DNA of 64,000 nucleotides from Eurosta solidaginis. Taxonomy: Eukaryota; Arthropoda; Insecta; Diptera; Tephritidae. The stretch is from contig NC_090319.1 in the NCBI RefSeq assembly GCF_040869045.1, positions 16,510,314-16,574,313 on the forward strand, written 5' to 3'. Position numbers and translations under genes: made by a program. This document shows, one piece after another, positions 1 through 11,474 of this stretch; within the stretch, counting starts at the first letter, position 1, and each line of letters starts with the position of its first letter. Below the pieces are notes generated by a model. It made no database searches and was not told the DNA's origin. It worked only from the letters and a program-made list of their open reading frames with translations.

Positions 1-135
1 ATAAACCAAATATCGTTAAACCTATCGTAACAAAATTCGGGAGAGAGGTTGCCTTTACTATAAGGAATGCTTTGAAGAAAAATTTACGAAATCGGTTAAG
101 GGAGCCATAACTGGAAGAAAAATTAGTTCAGAATA
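1..135. repeat. Possible relic of a HINE-like repeat
   Basis: The stretch resembles part of the 42.76-42.87 kb region. Both read ATCGTAA-AAAAT-CGGG, then a short spacer, then GAAATCGGTTAAGG or its close variant. The similarity is short and diverged, so this is only a suggestion of a shared dispersed family. No ends are visible because the window starts here. Confidence 0.3.
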
Positions 136-852
136 GAACCATATGAATATGTGTTATTGCACAGCCTTGTAACACTATTAAACACACAAAACAAACAACA
201 ACAGCATTTCAAGTGTACAGCTGGATACGTAATCCTAGGTTTCTCCGAACTTGGCATTCCTTACTTGTTACAGATGGTTTTCCCACTGAAGACCGATAGA
301 AGACGTAACCAGCAAACGTTCGATGTCAAAGAGGCATTTAATCCAGAGAGCACTGCAAGCTGCCACAGCTAAAACTAAACCAGCTCGGGCGCAGTGTTAA
401 TCAAGTAAGGAAGGTGTTTAGGCCAGCAGGCTAACCCCAAAGGAAAATTAAGGGCCGGCCACCCTAATGCAATTTAATACAAAACCGCTTATTTATTACG
501 TCCGTTAGCACAGATACTAAAAGCAAAATTGACGTTTCGTTAAGTTACCCCGCCAAAGGCCTGTTAGCTTTGGGGGTAAACGGAATGAGTGGAAAGGGAA
601 CTCGTCCATTGGGATTAAAGCCGCAGCAGGATACGCAAGCTCCGATCGTCACCGCCAGAACGCAGAGTCCCCGCATATATTAAAAAGGTAAAACTGTAGC
701 AAGTGCATGTTTGCTTTTTAAACTCAAGTTCTAATATTTTTCTATTTCACATTCCTTTGAAATAAAATACTAGTGTAATTTTTAATATTAATCATTGCCT
801 TTTATTTCTAACCCCCCTGAGAGAAACTAATCTGGAAGCCGCCAGCTTACGT
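136..852. other. No gene; retroelement-tail-like sequence
   Basis: No recognisable protein is seen; a 73-codon open frame at 151-372 has no family features. Around 680-800 there is a TATA-like ATATATTAAAAAGG, an AATAAAATAC polyadenylation-type signal and a T-rich end. This would fit an LTR or retroelement 3' tail, but no second copy is present in the window to prove it. Confidence 0.2.
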
Positions 853-1008
853 TTTCAGAAGGCTAAGTTCGGGTGTAACCGAACATTACATACTCAGCTG
901 CCAAATTATAGCTTATAAAACTTTTAAATTACCTTATTTTAAAAGTGGGCGGTGCAAAATTTTACTAATTTTCTCTTCTGCGTCAGAAGGTCAACCCACC
1001 TACCACCT
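853..1008 (-). mobile_element. Internally deleted HINE (DINE-1-like) fragment
   Basis: It begins with the family's 3'-end signature on the minus strand: AGAAGGCTAAG, the TTCGG-CCGAA hairpin and CATACTCAGCTG. It then jumps to the part normally found near the other end (GCCAAATTATAGCTT, AAAAGTGGGCGGTG). It ends where LINE coding sequence begins at about 1009. About 1 kb of the usual HINE middle is missing. Confidence 0.75.
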
Positions 1009-2330
1009 CTTTTGGCTTTAAACTTACTGACAATTTTTACGACGTCATCCGTGCTAACTTGGTCAAATTTAAAAACACAATTAGTTAGACTAGATATATT
1101 GGTATCTCTATCAAATACTTCTATATTGCTACAAATCTCTTGAATGCTATCCACAAAATATTTATTTAAATTGTTGGCAATTTGCGATTCATTATCATAT
1201 ATTAATCCATTTATTACTATTTTCTTTATTGATGAAGTTTCCTTTCCCATACTTATTTCCTGTTTCAAATGTTTCCAAATCTTTTTACTACCATGGCTAT
1301 TGCTATTTATTTTATGTTCCATATGTTTGATTTTTTTAATTTGTCAAGCTCTTTGTATTTTTTTTATGTTTCTGTACTCATCCCATTCTCCTGAAGTTTG
1401 CGCCAGTTTATACAGTTCAATCTTATATTTATTCATATTGGCTAACTCATTGTCATACCATTTATTCATTAATTTTAATTGAACAATTTTTGCATAAGTT
1501 AGATTTTGCATAACCTCCAAAATATTAGTATTAATGATTGAAGCTTTATTACCCAAACTTACTCTGTCAAAATTGCTAAAATCACATATGCGCAATTGAT
1601 TTGTAAGTGATTCAATATTATAGGACTCCCATGACGTAATTTTTATAGGGCTCCTCATTCTATATTTAGGGCTTATTTTTATCTTAAATTGTATTGTTTC
1701 ATGATCGGAAATTTGGTGATCATCTAGCTTTTTACACACTATGTCTTTAGTAGTCGAAAAAAGTAAATCAATTTTTGTTTTGGATACATCGGTTATACGA
1801 GTATCAAAATCAATTGTTTGATACATACAGTATGATTTAAAAAGTTCAGCTAATCGTATGCTATATGTTGACATATTATTTAAATTAATATTAAAATCGC
1901 CTACAAGAATGTTATTTATAGACAGCTCACTAGTACTACCTAAGACGGTCCGTAAGTAGTTTACGAAATCCGCATCGCTTGTGCTCGGTGAGTGATAAAC
2001 CACACCGATTTGCCACTTTGGGTTAAAATGCTTCAATTTAATAAAAATACATCACCTATTTTTGGCTATTGCTTTACTATACTTAATGCTATATACGATG
2101 GAATCATGCACATACACCAGAACACCACCAGTATGCCTACTATGTGAATCACATCTGACTAGGTTATAAGTTTGTATGCTAAACACCTGATTCGTTATTA
2201 AATTTGTGGTACATGTTCCAGCACACAGTATTACAGCTGTATTTTTAATTTCAAGCAGTCTTTCCAATTCTGCTTTGTTCCCCAAAATACTATTTATATT
2301 TAGATACAGACAAATTAGATTGCTCCTATT
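1009..2330 (-). pseudogene. Decayed LINE ORF2: apurinic-type endonuclease and linker
   Basis: Minus-strand pieces reconstruct most of a non-LTR retrotransposon endonuclease followed by the linker before the reverse transcriptase. From about 2320 down to 2052 the N-terminal part reads LNINSILGNKAELE and TGGVLVYVHDSI. From 2036 down, the frame carries GVVYHSPS, VGDFNINL, SKTKIDLLFS and ISDHETIQF, the landmarks of the APE endonuclease fold (GDFN and SDH blocks). The next frame, 1322 to about 1009, is linker ending in DDVVKIVSKFKAKR. The reverse transcriptase is absent because a HINE fragment abuts. Frameshifts or stops separate the three frames, so it is not functional. Placement in the jockey superfamily is inferred from the gag type upstream and the endonuclease style. 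Confidence 0.8.
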
Positions 2331-2366
2331 TGATTGCTACTTTCTAGTTTTGGTTTTAACCTGAAT

Positions 2367-2760
2367 TTATCTTTTATATGCTGGACATTCTTTACTGAAT
2401 GCAGCATGGTGTACATCCGTCTCTAACAGTTTTTTCTGTACAAGTTCACAACAATTTACACAATTATAAGCAATTGGTGTACAATCTTTGAAGTCGTGAT
2501 TACCTCCACATTTACTACAATACATTCAACAGCTTTGTGATTGAAACCCAAACATTTAAAACACCTAAATACTCTTTCATATTCAATAGTAATACAAGAG
2601 CCCCACTCTACATTGATTCTCTATTGTTTTGTAACCAGTCTTCAGCATTTATGTTGTCTTCTATTATCGGTGCATTGGCATGTCTGCGAAGGGTCGGGAT
2701 TCTTGCTGCAGTGTTCAGTCTTTGAAAGTCCTTGGCTTTATAACTGACTACTCACATAAA
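2367..2760 (-). pseudogene. Decayed LINE ORF1 (gag-like, CCHC zinc knuckles)
   Basis: The minus strand upstream of the endonuclease encodes a zinc-knuckle tail: CFKCLGFNHKAVEC (C-x2-C-x4-H-x4-C), CSKCGGNHDFKDC (C-x2-C-x3-H-x4-C) and a third C-x2-C set ending near KECPAYKR with a stop at 2367-2369. Knuckles 1 and 2 lie in different frames, so a single-base loss separates them. The order gag then endonuclease on one strand is the normal order of a jockey/I-type LINE, which ties this piece to the 1009-2330 relic. The amino half is eroded and its boundary is uncertain. Confidence 0.72.
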
Positions 2761-3398
2761 CTTGCTGGAGATTCACTTTGACTTTATTGGATATTATATT
2801 GTAGCCCATTTATGGAGCTAGATCTTACGCCAATTGTATCCTTCATTTCTGAGTATAGTGCTAAGATAAGACCCCTTAGCACCGAAAGTAACCCGGTGTT
2901 CAATGCACTTCCCTTACGACTTGGCTATTAAACGAGGCGTCTCAGCCAGGATGATGCTCGTCACGGTTGATCTGACACGCCTATTTCCACAATCTTTGAA
3001 AGCAAATTCCACCAAATTGGATTATACGGAGTATTTTTGCCTTATATGTACTTGCAAAACATGCGCAAATGTGGATTAAATACTTAAGTTTATGAGTCTA
3101 CTTCGCAACCATTCATGCAACTGAGGTTGTACTGAATACAAACCTGTACTACATGGACTCTATAACACTCTGTTGCTATTTCTAAAATCATAGCAGAGTT
3201 TTTCCTTCCACGAAACTAAAAAAAGAAAACTGTTTCATTCTGTTGTGTTGATTTTCCGGAAGAATGGATAAGTGATGTATATTGAAACGATGCAGAACGA
3301 AAAATGACACTGATGATAGCGCAACGTTGAAACGTGTTCACTTCCAATCCATATTTGGCAAGGGATGACGGAAAATTTTTCCAATATATTTAAAAAAA
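2761..3398. other. No feature recognised
   Basis: AT-rich sequence without a coding frame, hairpin or match to another part of the window. It may include the 5' part of the LINE to the left. Confidence 0.4.
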
Positions 3399-4516
3399 AA
3401 GTAAAGAAGGCTAAATTCGGATTTAACCAAACATTACATACTCAGCTGATAGCTTTGGAGACAAAATTTCGCCCATTTTTAATGCCAAGATAAAGCAAGT
3501 TTAGATAAGTACGTGAACTAAGTTTAGTAAAGATATATCGATTTTTGCTCAAGTTAACGTGTCAGCGGCCGAGCGGAAGGACAGACGGTCGACTGTGTAT
3601 AAAACCTGGGCGTGGCTTCCGCCGTTTTCGCCCCTTTCCACATAAAACAGTTACCGTCATAGAAGCTATTCCCTTACCAAATTTCACAAGGATTGGTAAA
3701 TTTTTGTTCGACCTATGGCATTAAAAGTATTCTAAACTAATTAAAATTAAAAAGGAAGGAGCCACCATATCATTACTGGAGTTGAATGTTGACATAATTT
3801 ACTTATATACTGTAAAGATATTCAATTTCTTGGTAATTTGACTTAAAAAAAATTGTTTTTTTTTTAAGTGGGCGTGCTCGTCATCCGATTTTGCTATTTT
3901 TATTTAGCACACATATAGTAATTGAAGTAACGTTCCAGACAAATTACATCATGATGTCTTCAACGACTGCCAAGTTATAGCTTGAAAAACGTTTAAATTA
4001 CCTTCTTTTAAAAATAGGCGGTGCCATGCTCATTGTCCAAAATTTTACTAGTTTTCTATTCTGTGGCATAAGGTCAACCCACCTACCAAGTTTCATCGCT
4101 TTATCCGTCTTTGGTAATGAATTATCGTACTTTTTCGGTTTTTCGAAATTTTTGATATCGAAAAAATGGGCGTGGGTATAGTACAATTTTCATTAAGATA
4201 CCTCAAAATTTACTCAAGTGATCGTGTTTACGGACAACAAACCAAAAAAAAAAAAATAAAAACAAAAAAAGTATGTATCAATAAAAAAAAAAAAAAAAAA
4301 AAAATAGCCTGGTTTCATCGGGCCACTTGAGGGCAGTGCGCTGCCACAACGTCCGAGTTAACAAGGACGGACGGACGAACGGACGGACGTGGCTAAATGC
4401 ATTTCTTTTTTCGCCCAGATCATTTTTATATCTATTTCGATTAGTTTATGCCGTTACTGGGTACAGTTATGCGAAAAAAACTAATGTACTCTGTGAGCTC
4501 TGCTCAGCTGAGTATA
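3399..4516 (-). mobile_element. HINE (DINE-1-like Helentron derivative), no tandem core
   Basis: The right side carries the 5'-end signature in reverse: TACTCTGTGAGCTCTGC then CTCAGCTGAGTATA ending at 4516. The left side carries the 3' signature in reverse, GTAAAGAAGGCTAAATTCGG. Inside are the family blocks GTGGGCGTG, the GACGGACGGAC-CGTGGCT block near 4370 and GCTCAAGTTA-CGTGT. The 129-bp tandem core found in other copies is missing. Two long A tracts (about 4240-4300) interrupt the right half. A LINE relic on the same strand starts four bases beyond its right end. Confidence 0.8.
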
Positions 4517-4519
4517 AAA

Positions 4520-4960
4520 ATGCCTTAAATAAAAAGGTGTATTACATACTTACTCAATCGGCGCTTAATCGTTTAAACGGTTATGGCCATCCAACAGAGC
4601 ACGCCAGTCGCTCCTTCTCTCTGCCAACCGGCCCAATTGGTCACACCAAGGAAGTTTAAATCGTTTTCCACCTGGTCCATCCGACGGAGTGGGGGCCGCC
4701 CCTACCTCTGCTCTGTTCCGATAGAAACACTTTCTTGGCCGGAGTGTCATCTTTCAATCGCCTGACATGGCCTAGCCAGCGCAGCCGCTGCGTTTTAGTT
4801 CACTGGACTATGTTGATGTCTGCTTACAGCTCGTACAGCTCATCGTTAAATCTTCTTCGGTACTCGCCATCGCCAACGCTTAGAGGTCCATAAATCTTTC
4901 GAAGAACTCTTCGCTCGAACACTCCCAGAGCCGTTTCATCTGATGAAAAGGTGTATATTC
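4520..4960 (-). pseudogene. RTE-clade LINE, reverse transcriptase C-terminal end
   Basis: The minus strand reads SSDETALGVFERRVLRKIYGP, YRRRFNDELYEL, then in the same frame after a stop QRLRWLGHVRRLKDDTP and KKVFLSEQSRGRGGP. This order (ALGVFERK-LRKIYGP, then LRWLGHV-R, then the GRPP/R-W tail) is the characteristic C-terminal end of RTE-clade reverse transcriptases. At least two in-frame stops lie between the blocks and more after them. Only the last 130 codons or so survive, and no 5' part is adjacent. The same clade occurs at 58.7-64 kb, but the two fragments do not overlap and cannot be compared here. Confidence 0.8.
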
Positions 4961-5937
4961 TAAGAAAATATGTGAACTTATTATTCAAGTTTCCACTCAA
5001 AGTTCCACTCTGTTTTCCACTCTCGCTTCTATTCAACTCCCAAACCAACTCCTATTCCCATTCTATCTCTCTATTATATGCATGATATGTACAGACGCAA
5101 TATTTTTTTCGTTTATAACATTTGTGTTGATAAGCTTTCGAACAAAATATGATTACACAAACATAAGTGAATCAGGTAATAATAGTATTATATAATAATA
5201 CAACAACTCAAAACACAGGCTGTAATTAACTCATGTTTGCATGCAAATACAACGGTTTTCACCAAAAATTTTTTCTGATTTATATACACTGGTAGTTTTT
5301 GTGCAAGTGTGTGTATTATGTCCATAAGGAATATCTAATCAGATAAGCAATTTTAATTAAAACTTACCCAATTGCTTATTGCATAATGGCCATTAAGCAA
5401 AATATGCATACCCGCATACGTAGCGTAAATAAACACAGGACGAAGTGGAGCTTTTAGTTATGCTTTAAATTTTATAATATATCTCCCTTAAACTTTAAAA
5501 CAAATTTGACAGTGTTGAAGTATCCTTAACGGTACCAGCATTTTCTCGGTTGCACCAGCTGCTGTCATCATACGCACGAGCACATACATACATACAGATG
5601 GTGTAGAATGAAAATGCAATTTTCTATTGACTTTTTTCTTACTTTTCTCATTTTCTACAATTGGATGTGTTTTCCACACTTCATCAACACGACGATAAGG
5701 CGCTATGGTCAGAACATAAAAATGTCAACTCGGTCATAAAAAATAGGAGGAAAACTTGCATAAATAGTGCACATCTACTTGCACACACACACACACAGTC
5801 ACGGAGTAATTGATAAATAGTTTGCTTTTGATCTGTTAGTGAATTGTGTGCGTAGAGAGGGAGCGTATGGCACCATTGGCAAGAAAATCAAGAACTCAAG
5901 TAACGCGTGTTTGCTTTGCTAAGAAGAGTATGACAAT
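4961..5937. other. No gene; short CA microsatellite
   Basis: AT-rich and apparently unique. A short CA run lies near 5780-5798. The open frame starting at 5846 is only the entry to the following microsatellite. Confidence 0.4.
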
Positions 5938-6430
5938 AAAGCAAACCACTACCACTTCTACTACCAATAGCACTACCACTACGACCACCGCTGCCACTGC
6001 CACTACCATTCCCACTGCCACTAACACTGTCACTGCCACTACCACTTCCATTACCACTACCAATACCACTACCACTACCACTACCACTACCACCACCACT
6101 ACCACTACCACTACCACTACCATACCACTATCACTACAAGTACCACTACTACTACAACTACCACTTCCGCTACCACTATCACTTCCACTACAACTACTGC
6201 TACTACCACCACGTCCACTACCACTAACACTACTTCTACCACAACACCTACCACTTCCACTACCGCTCCTAATCTTATTCTAAGTCATACTCCGTATCCC
6301 ACCTAAATCCCGCTCTTAATACTACTAATACACCTTTTCGTACTCTTTCTCCTACTCCCACTTCTACTCCCACGCGCACTCTAACTCTCGCTCTTACTTC
6401 CACTCCCACTCCAACTTTTAACTCTTACGA
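5938..6430. repeat. TAC/CAC trinucleotide microsatellite and pyrimidine-rich tail
   Basis: From 5938 to about 6290 the sequence is an interrupted run of CAC, TAC and ACT triplets (unit mainly CCACTA), cleanest at 6040-6120. To 6430 it degrades into CTCCCACTTCTA-type pyrimidine-rich repeats. The threonine-rich frame on plus and the valine-rich frame on minus are products of the triplet repeat, not evidence of a protein. Confidence 0.9.
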
Positions 6431-7149
6431 TACTTGCTTGAAGTACAGATTATTCGTTGTACTTGAGCTCCTCTGAACCAAACTAATTGAAGTATTTCGA
6501 AAAGTTTTTTGCTTTTTCTTGTTCTATATGGGAATCCTCTTGTTCGCTCTTGTAAACTGTAGATGTGAAGACTAAAATTTATGAGTTTTCGTATAAGTTT
6601 ATCGAGAATATTATTAAATGGAATGATGCATCTATGTTAGATGTACAATTCATTACACTCTTAAAGTTAAGTTGAACTTAAAAACAAACCTACTCAACGT
6701 AATAGCTACATAAAACTTTAGTTTCGAAGCCAAGTGCATATACAATTATCCAAACTTTAAAATTTAATCAATATTTGGCAAAGCAGCGTATTTTTGTATT
6801 CATTCAGTAAACACACTGTAAATACATTTGATGCACACAATGTTTCAAAGTCAAAGTTCACCACTTGCGTGATATGCCTTTACAATATTCAAGTGCAAAT
6901 ATCACAAATGACAGTCACATTTCAAATTCAAATGCTCTCCACCGTATTAGCAGTAAGTTTGTTGTGGGGCGTAGCATTGTCAGACAGGACTAGCTATTAC
7001 GTTTTTTTATTTGTTGACTTTAATTATACCCTCATGCGTTAGCTTAGAAGGTAAAATAAAACTTTTCAAATAAAACTTTTTTCAACCAAATCAAACTTTA
7101 TTCAAATCAAATGAAATAATATGGAACAAAAAAGAAACTCGCATCTTTT
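6431..7149. other. No feature recognised
   Basis: AT-rich sequence without recognisable coding content or a repeated partner in the window. Confidence 0.4.
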
Positions 7150-7530
7150 ATTTGTATCGCCTCCTCCCCACACATTGTGCATCTGAGCCAATGACCAACC
7201 GCCGTTTGCACCCTTCCTCTTCCACTAGCCTGTTGCACTCCCACAGTGGTGCCTCCGCACAATTTTCCAAACAGCAGGATGCCAGGATATATGCCAGCTT
7301 ATTCTCCCGCTCGACGGCCTCCACTTCGAGTTTCTCAGTAGTTTAATAAGGCAGCATTTACGAGTGTAGCTGTATCCTAACCTTCCTTGGGATTGCGCGC
7401 GGTAAATGCCAAATACGCCCATGCTAATCCCATAAGCCTTTCCTCCCGATGAGAGCCATGTCTCTTGGATCAGCGCCACGTAAAAAGGACTCTCCTCAAA
7501 TGTTAGTAGAAGTTCTCTTGACGCCACTAA
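7150..7530 (-). pseudogene. Decayed LINE endonuclease (R1/LOA-like element)
   Basis: On the minus strand a frame contains VALIQETWLSSGG and GVFGIYRA, matching the N-terminal end of an APE-type LINE endonuclease (usually ALIQEPWL). After frame changes, ENKLAYILASC, RLVIGSDAQ follows; the expected motif is VIGSDANAHH, so the histidine-containing part is lost. A stop lies within the first block. It sits directly downstream of the DUF4780-like ORF1 relic on the same strand, the normal ORF1-ORF2 order, so both belong to one 5.5-6 kb element cut off at about 7150. Confidence 0.65.
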
Positions 7531-8960
7531 ACTGTGTTGGAGTTTTATCTTAAAACTCGCAGCACCAAAAGGCTGTTTGTGCCTCGTCCTGATAGCTATG
7601 TCCTCCTTCTGCCCTTTTGGTTCAAGGGTTTCGAGGTCCTCTTCAGCCTTGCCAGCTTCTAGTACGACGCGATTGGTTTCCTCTGCAATTTTCTTCCAGA
7701 GGCGGAAATGCTGTATTCGAGGTTCCTTTGTAAGACGCGCAGCACCATTCCGCTGTTTGTCATGACGTCCGCGTCTTTCTGTCTTCTTTTTTCAGGCTCT
7801 CGAGGTAATTTTCAACGTAGCCCGTTTCTTGACTGTTAGGAGTGTTATCCTTGGGACTTCTTTTTCTGACTAGCAAATAAATTTTACTTATTTCCCAAGA
7901 CATTTTTCGATACTGCGTGTACAACATATCTTCAGCGTGCTTGCTTGTTTGGAAGATGTTATTCTGGAGTACCCCCTTCTGTAAGTCGAAATACAACAAG
8001 TACCTTCCAATCCTGTGTCGTTGTACTAGGGTTCTGATTCTGCAGAATGCGCAGCCTATCTTTCGACTTCATCGCGCATGGCATGCATACTTGGCAACTT
8101 GGTTTTGGTACCGTGGGGATTTGCGCTTTATCCACCCATTCACTTCGCGCGTTCTTGTCTAGCGTCGCACCCTAGCAACGTTGGAAAGAGCCTAATCGGT
8201 TCTTTCTGCATCATCTTCAGCATTAAGGTAGTAAGCTCCCTTTATCCAACTTTCGTGTGGCCAGGGGATTTCCACGATCAATCAGCGCCACAGTCAGTGA
8301 CAGCTTTGTCACATTACTTATCCTCTCCGGAACAGCCGGAGTCTGAATGTAAACTCCTTTTAGTTCCTACCAGAGAGCCCGAGTCTTAGTTTTACCTTAA
8401 TTTTGTTTATTTCCTACTATCTGTAAAGATTAATTTTTCACGTCCTCTCTCTTACTTGCAGCTTTCGAGGTAGTTTCGGGGTAGAGGGGTCCACCTAACC
8501 TACAGCTTTAGACCCACTTGCCTTATATATGGGGTTGGCCTGGCTCGTAGCCCTGGAACCCGGCCCTTTCTGTCCCTTGAAAGCAGGCTTGTCACCTTCA
8601 GTCGGACGTTCCATTTTCATTTTGCCGCTCGAAGCTTGCTGCGTCCTCCTCGTATCTGTTGCAGCCGAGGGCTTCTTGCTCCAAAACTCCTTCCTTTGCC
8701 CTTATTCTACAGCTTCAGGGGACCCATTCCAAAGACTCAATCCCAGGCCTGTTGGGTCTACTACTGCTCCCAAGCGTTGGACAATTCTTAGTGCTGCAAC
8801 GGTATAGCAACAGAGCCCTCTGCCCTGTATTCTTCTTCACTCTACCAAGGCCATCGTTGCTTCCCGAGGCGACCCCAGCTGCAAATCATTCAACAGGCAC
8901 CGTTCGCATAGCACCCTTGAATAGCCGGTGTGGCAGTTCTTAGTCACCGACATTCCGTCG
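7531..8960 (-). pseudogene. Decayed LINE ORF1 with DUF4780-like region
   Basis: Translating the minus strand in changing frames gives KLSLTVALIDRGNP (about 8310-8270), a diverged stretch, then WVDKAQIPTVPKPSCQVCMP, KSKDRLRILQNQNPSTTTQDW and KVLVVFRLTEGG (about 8140-7975). That order resembles DUF4780 proteins (VAI-P-G-P, DLPRP-V-W-P, LLQ-QNP-L-T--W-V), the ORF1 of many insect R1/LOA-type LINEs. The upstream part (8960-8450) is lysine, serine and proline rich, fitting a disordered amino end. Several stops and frame changes make it a pseudogene. The ascription rests on pattern memory rather than alignment. Confidence 0.55.
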
Positions 8961-9900
8961 CCTTCTTATGAGGTAAAAAGGTGTATATGCAAGCCCCTAA
9001 GCTGCTCAGCCACATTCTCGGGCGCTACAGAGTTTGGTTAAGCCCTCACACCATCGACAAGTTGTCTACTCTAGTGAAGGATGTTTTGTCACAAAATATA
9101 GATTTTTGGTCACGAATAATTTTTACATAAACTTGCAATTCGTGTATTTCATTTGGAATGCATTATCACAACTGGGTATATTTGCAGTGTTTCATATTAC
9201 CCATACCATTATATATTCGAATTTATTTCACTTTTCGCATTCGTTAATGCTATGCTTCCAATAATCCTGTAATTTGCCACACCCTGCTATCATATTAATG
9301 TCTGTTTGTACAGCAAACCCATAGGGAATACAATTTTTCAATGGCGAGTAAGTGAATGAATTACTGATACAGAAAACTGCGTATTACATACATAAAATGT
9401 TCATAAAATTTATATATACTATTACATGTAATGAAATACTTTTAGTAGTGTTATGATTTTGTATATAAGACTATACAACTAAAGCACTGGAATTTATAAC
9501 TTAAGGAAAAAACAGATATTTTCGTTGTCAATTTGCAGCAATAATCTGTTAGGAAATTTAAATTTGATTGGCTTAAAGCTTATCAAAATTTAAACAATTG
9601 TTGATATTTTTATATCTAATTTGTAAATAATGTAAATAACTGCAAATATCAAACTATTCATTAAGATATTCAAAAAAGATATTACTTACTTAGGGAATAG
9701 CAAATAAGACACCCACGTCTAAAGCTAAGTAATTACTTCTACCCACATATGAAAAGCGCGAATTTCCTTAATTTTACATTCACTTATGAATATTTAATAT
9801 TTAATTTCGTATAATTCCCATGACGTATATTTGATTAAACTTATCGTTAAGTATTTGCATAGTGACTAGGTGTTGACTATCTTTTATAGATATGGTATAT
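8961..9900. other. No feature recognised
   Basis: AT-rich, apparently unique sequence between the LINE relic and the Helitron-like repeat. No coding frame with recognisable features was found. Confidence 0.4.
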
Positions 9901-10182
9901 ATCTTAATATATAAAAACATGTGTCACAACATTTTTGGCCGCGATGGACTCCTAAACTACTGAACCGATTTTGAATTTGTTTTGCATCCCGTATGTAGCT
10001 TCATTTAGCTTGAGAGATAGGGTAGGTTACATCTCAGTTTATAGTCGCAATATTATTTTATTGCAAATTTTTTTATTCGTTTATACGTAATAATAAAATG
10101 TTACGTATACGCAGTGGCACTAATATTTTCAGGTGGTGCGTCTTTACTTCCGTGTTTAATTAAACAACCTGCTTATTAATAA
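9901..10182 (+). mobile_element. Helitron-like repeat, copy 1
   Basis: It opens with ATCTTAATATATAAAA, the style of 5' end seen in insect Helitrons, followed by GGCCGCGATGGACTCC, CTACTGAACCGATTTTG and CGTATACGCAGTGGCAC. A reverse-oriented copy sharing all of these blocks lies at 27731-28025. The HINE starting at 10183 abuts it. No transposase is present, so it is a non-autonomous piece, and the Helitron label is an inference from the terminus. Confidence 0.6.
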
Positions 10183-11410
10183 ACAAGTAAAAAAGGCTAA
10201 GTTCGGGTGTAACCGAACTTTACATACTCAGTTGAGAGCTATGGAGACAAAATAAGGGAAAATCACCATGTAGGAAAATGCACCTAGGGTATCCCTGGAA
10301 TGTGGTTGTATGACATGTATGGAAGGTATTAAAGAGTATCTTAAGAGAGAGTAGGCCATAGTTCTATGGATGGACGCCATTTAGGGATATGTCCATAAAG
10401 GTGGACCAGGGCTGACTCTAGAATTTGTTTGTACGATATGGGTATCAAATGAAAGGTGTTAATGAGTATTTTAAAAGGGAGTGATCCTTAGTTCCATAGG
10501 TGGACGCCGTTTCCATATATCGCCATAAAGGTGGATCAGGGGTGACTCTAGGATGTGGTTGTACGATATGGGAATCAAATGAAAGGTGTTACTGAGCATT
10601 TTAAGAGGGAGTGGGCCTTAGGTCTATAGGTGGACGCCTTTTCGAGATTTCGCCATTAAGGTGGGCCAGGGGTGACTCTAGAATGTGTTTGTACGATATG
10701 GGTATCAAAAGGAAGGTGGTAATGAGTATTTTAAAATGGAGTGATCCTTAGTTCTATAGGTGGACACCTTTTCGAGATATCGCCATAAAGGTGGCCAGGG
10801 GTGACTCTAGAATGTGTTTGTATGATATGGGTATGAAATGAATAGTGTTAATGAGTATTTTAAAAGGGAGTGGGCCTTAGTTCTATATGTGGACGCTTTT
10901 CCATATATCGCCATAAAGGTGGACCAGGGGTGACTCTATAATGTGTTTGTGCGATATGGGTATCAAATTAAAGGTATTAATGAGGGTTTTAAAAGGGAGT
11001 GGCCCTTGGTTGTATATGTGAAGGCGTTTTCGAGATATCGACCAAAATGTGGACCAGGGTGACCCAGAAAATCATCTGTCGGGTACAGCTAATTTATTTA
11101 TATATGCAATACCACGAACAGTATTCCTGCCAAGATTCCAAGGGCTGTTGATTTCGCCCTGCAGAACTTTTTCATTTTCTTCTACTTAATATGGTATGTG
11201 TCACACCCATTTTACAAAGTTTTTTCTAATGTTATATTTTGCGTCAATAAACCAATAAAATATAAAGCTTCATCCTTTTTTTCGTATTTGGTATAGAATT
11301 ATGGCATTTTTTTCATTTTTCGTAACTTTCTATATCGAAAAACTGGGCGCGGTTATAGTCGGATTTCGGTCATTTTTTATACCAAGATAAAGTGAGTTCA
11401 GCGATTTGCC
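10183..11410 (-). mobile_element. HINE copy with a six-unit tandem core, truncated
   Basis: The left end is the family 3' terminus in reverse: ACAAGTAA, AAGGCTAAG, the TTCGG-CCGAA hairpin, CATACTCAGTTGAGAGC. The core is the 129-bp tandem array described separately. To the right it continues through TTCATTTTCTTCTACTTAAT, GGGCGCGGTTATAGTCGG and AAAGTGAGTTCAG, then ends at about 11410 without reaching the CTCTGTGAGCTCTGC terminus. DINE-1/HINE elements are non-autonomous relatives of Helentrons; the shared traits here are subterminal inverted repeats, a 3' hairpin, GTGGGCGTG blocks and a CTTACTTGTT-like end. Confidence 0.8.
10300..11065 (-). repeat. 129-bp tandem array inside HINE, six units
   Basis: The marker G-TACGATATG (or a close variant) recurs at 10308, 10431, 10561, 10691, 10820 and 10949, a spacing of 123 to 130 bases. 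Each unit also has ATAGGTGGACGCC, ATATCGCCATAAAGGTGG and GGTGACTCTAGAATGTG. The same unit appears four times in the 43.3-kb copy and twice in the 19.9-kb copy. It is absent from the 3.4-kb copy, so copy number varies between insertions. Confidence 0.9.
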
Positions 11411-11474
11411 TGAAATTTGCTATATATAAATTTGCCTATATTAGTATTTACGATCCTTTTTTCCGGGAAGTAGA

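Noticed and set aside
5846..6283. Threonine-rich plus ORF and valine-rich minus ORF
   Set aside because: Both come from the TAC/CAC microsatellite. Triplet repeats keep frames open without coding.
7152..8943. Plus-strand ORFs of 62 to 103 codons
   Set aside because: The minus strand over this interval carries recognisable LINE ORF1 and endonuclease peptides; the plus frames are shadows.
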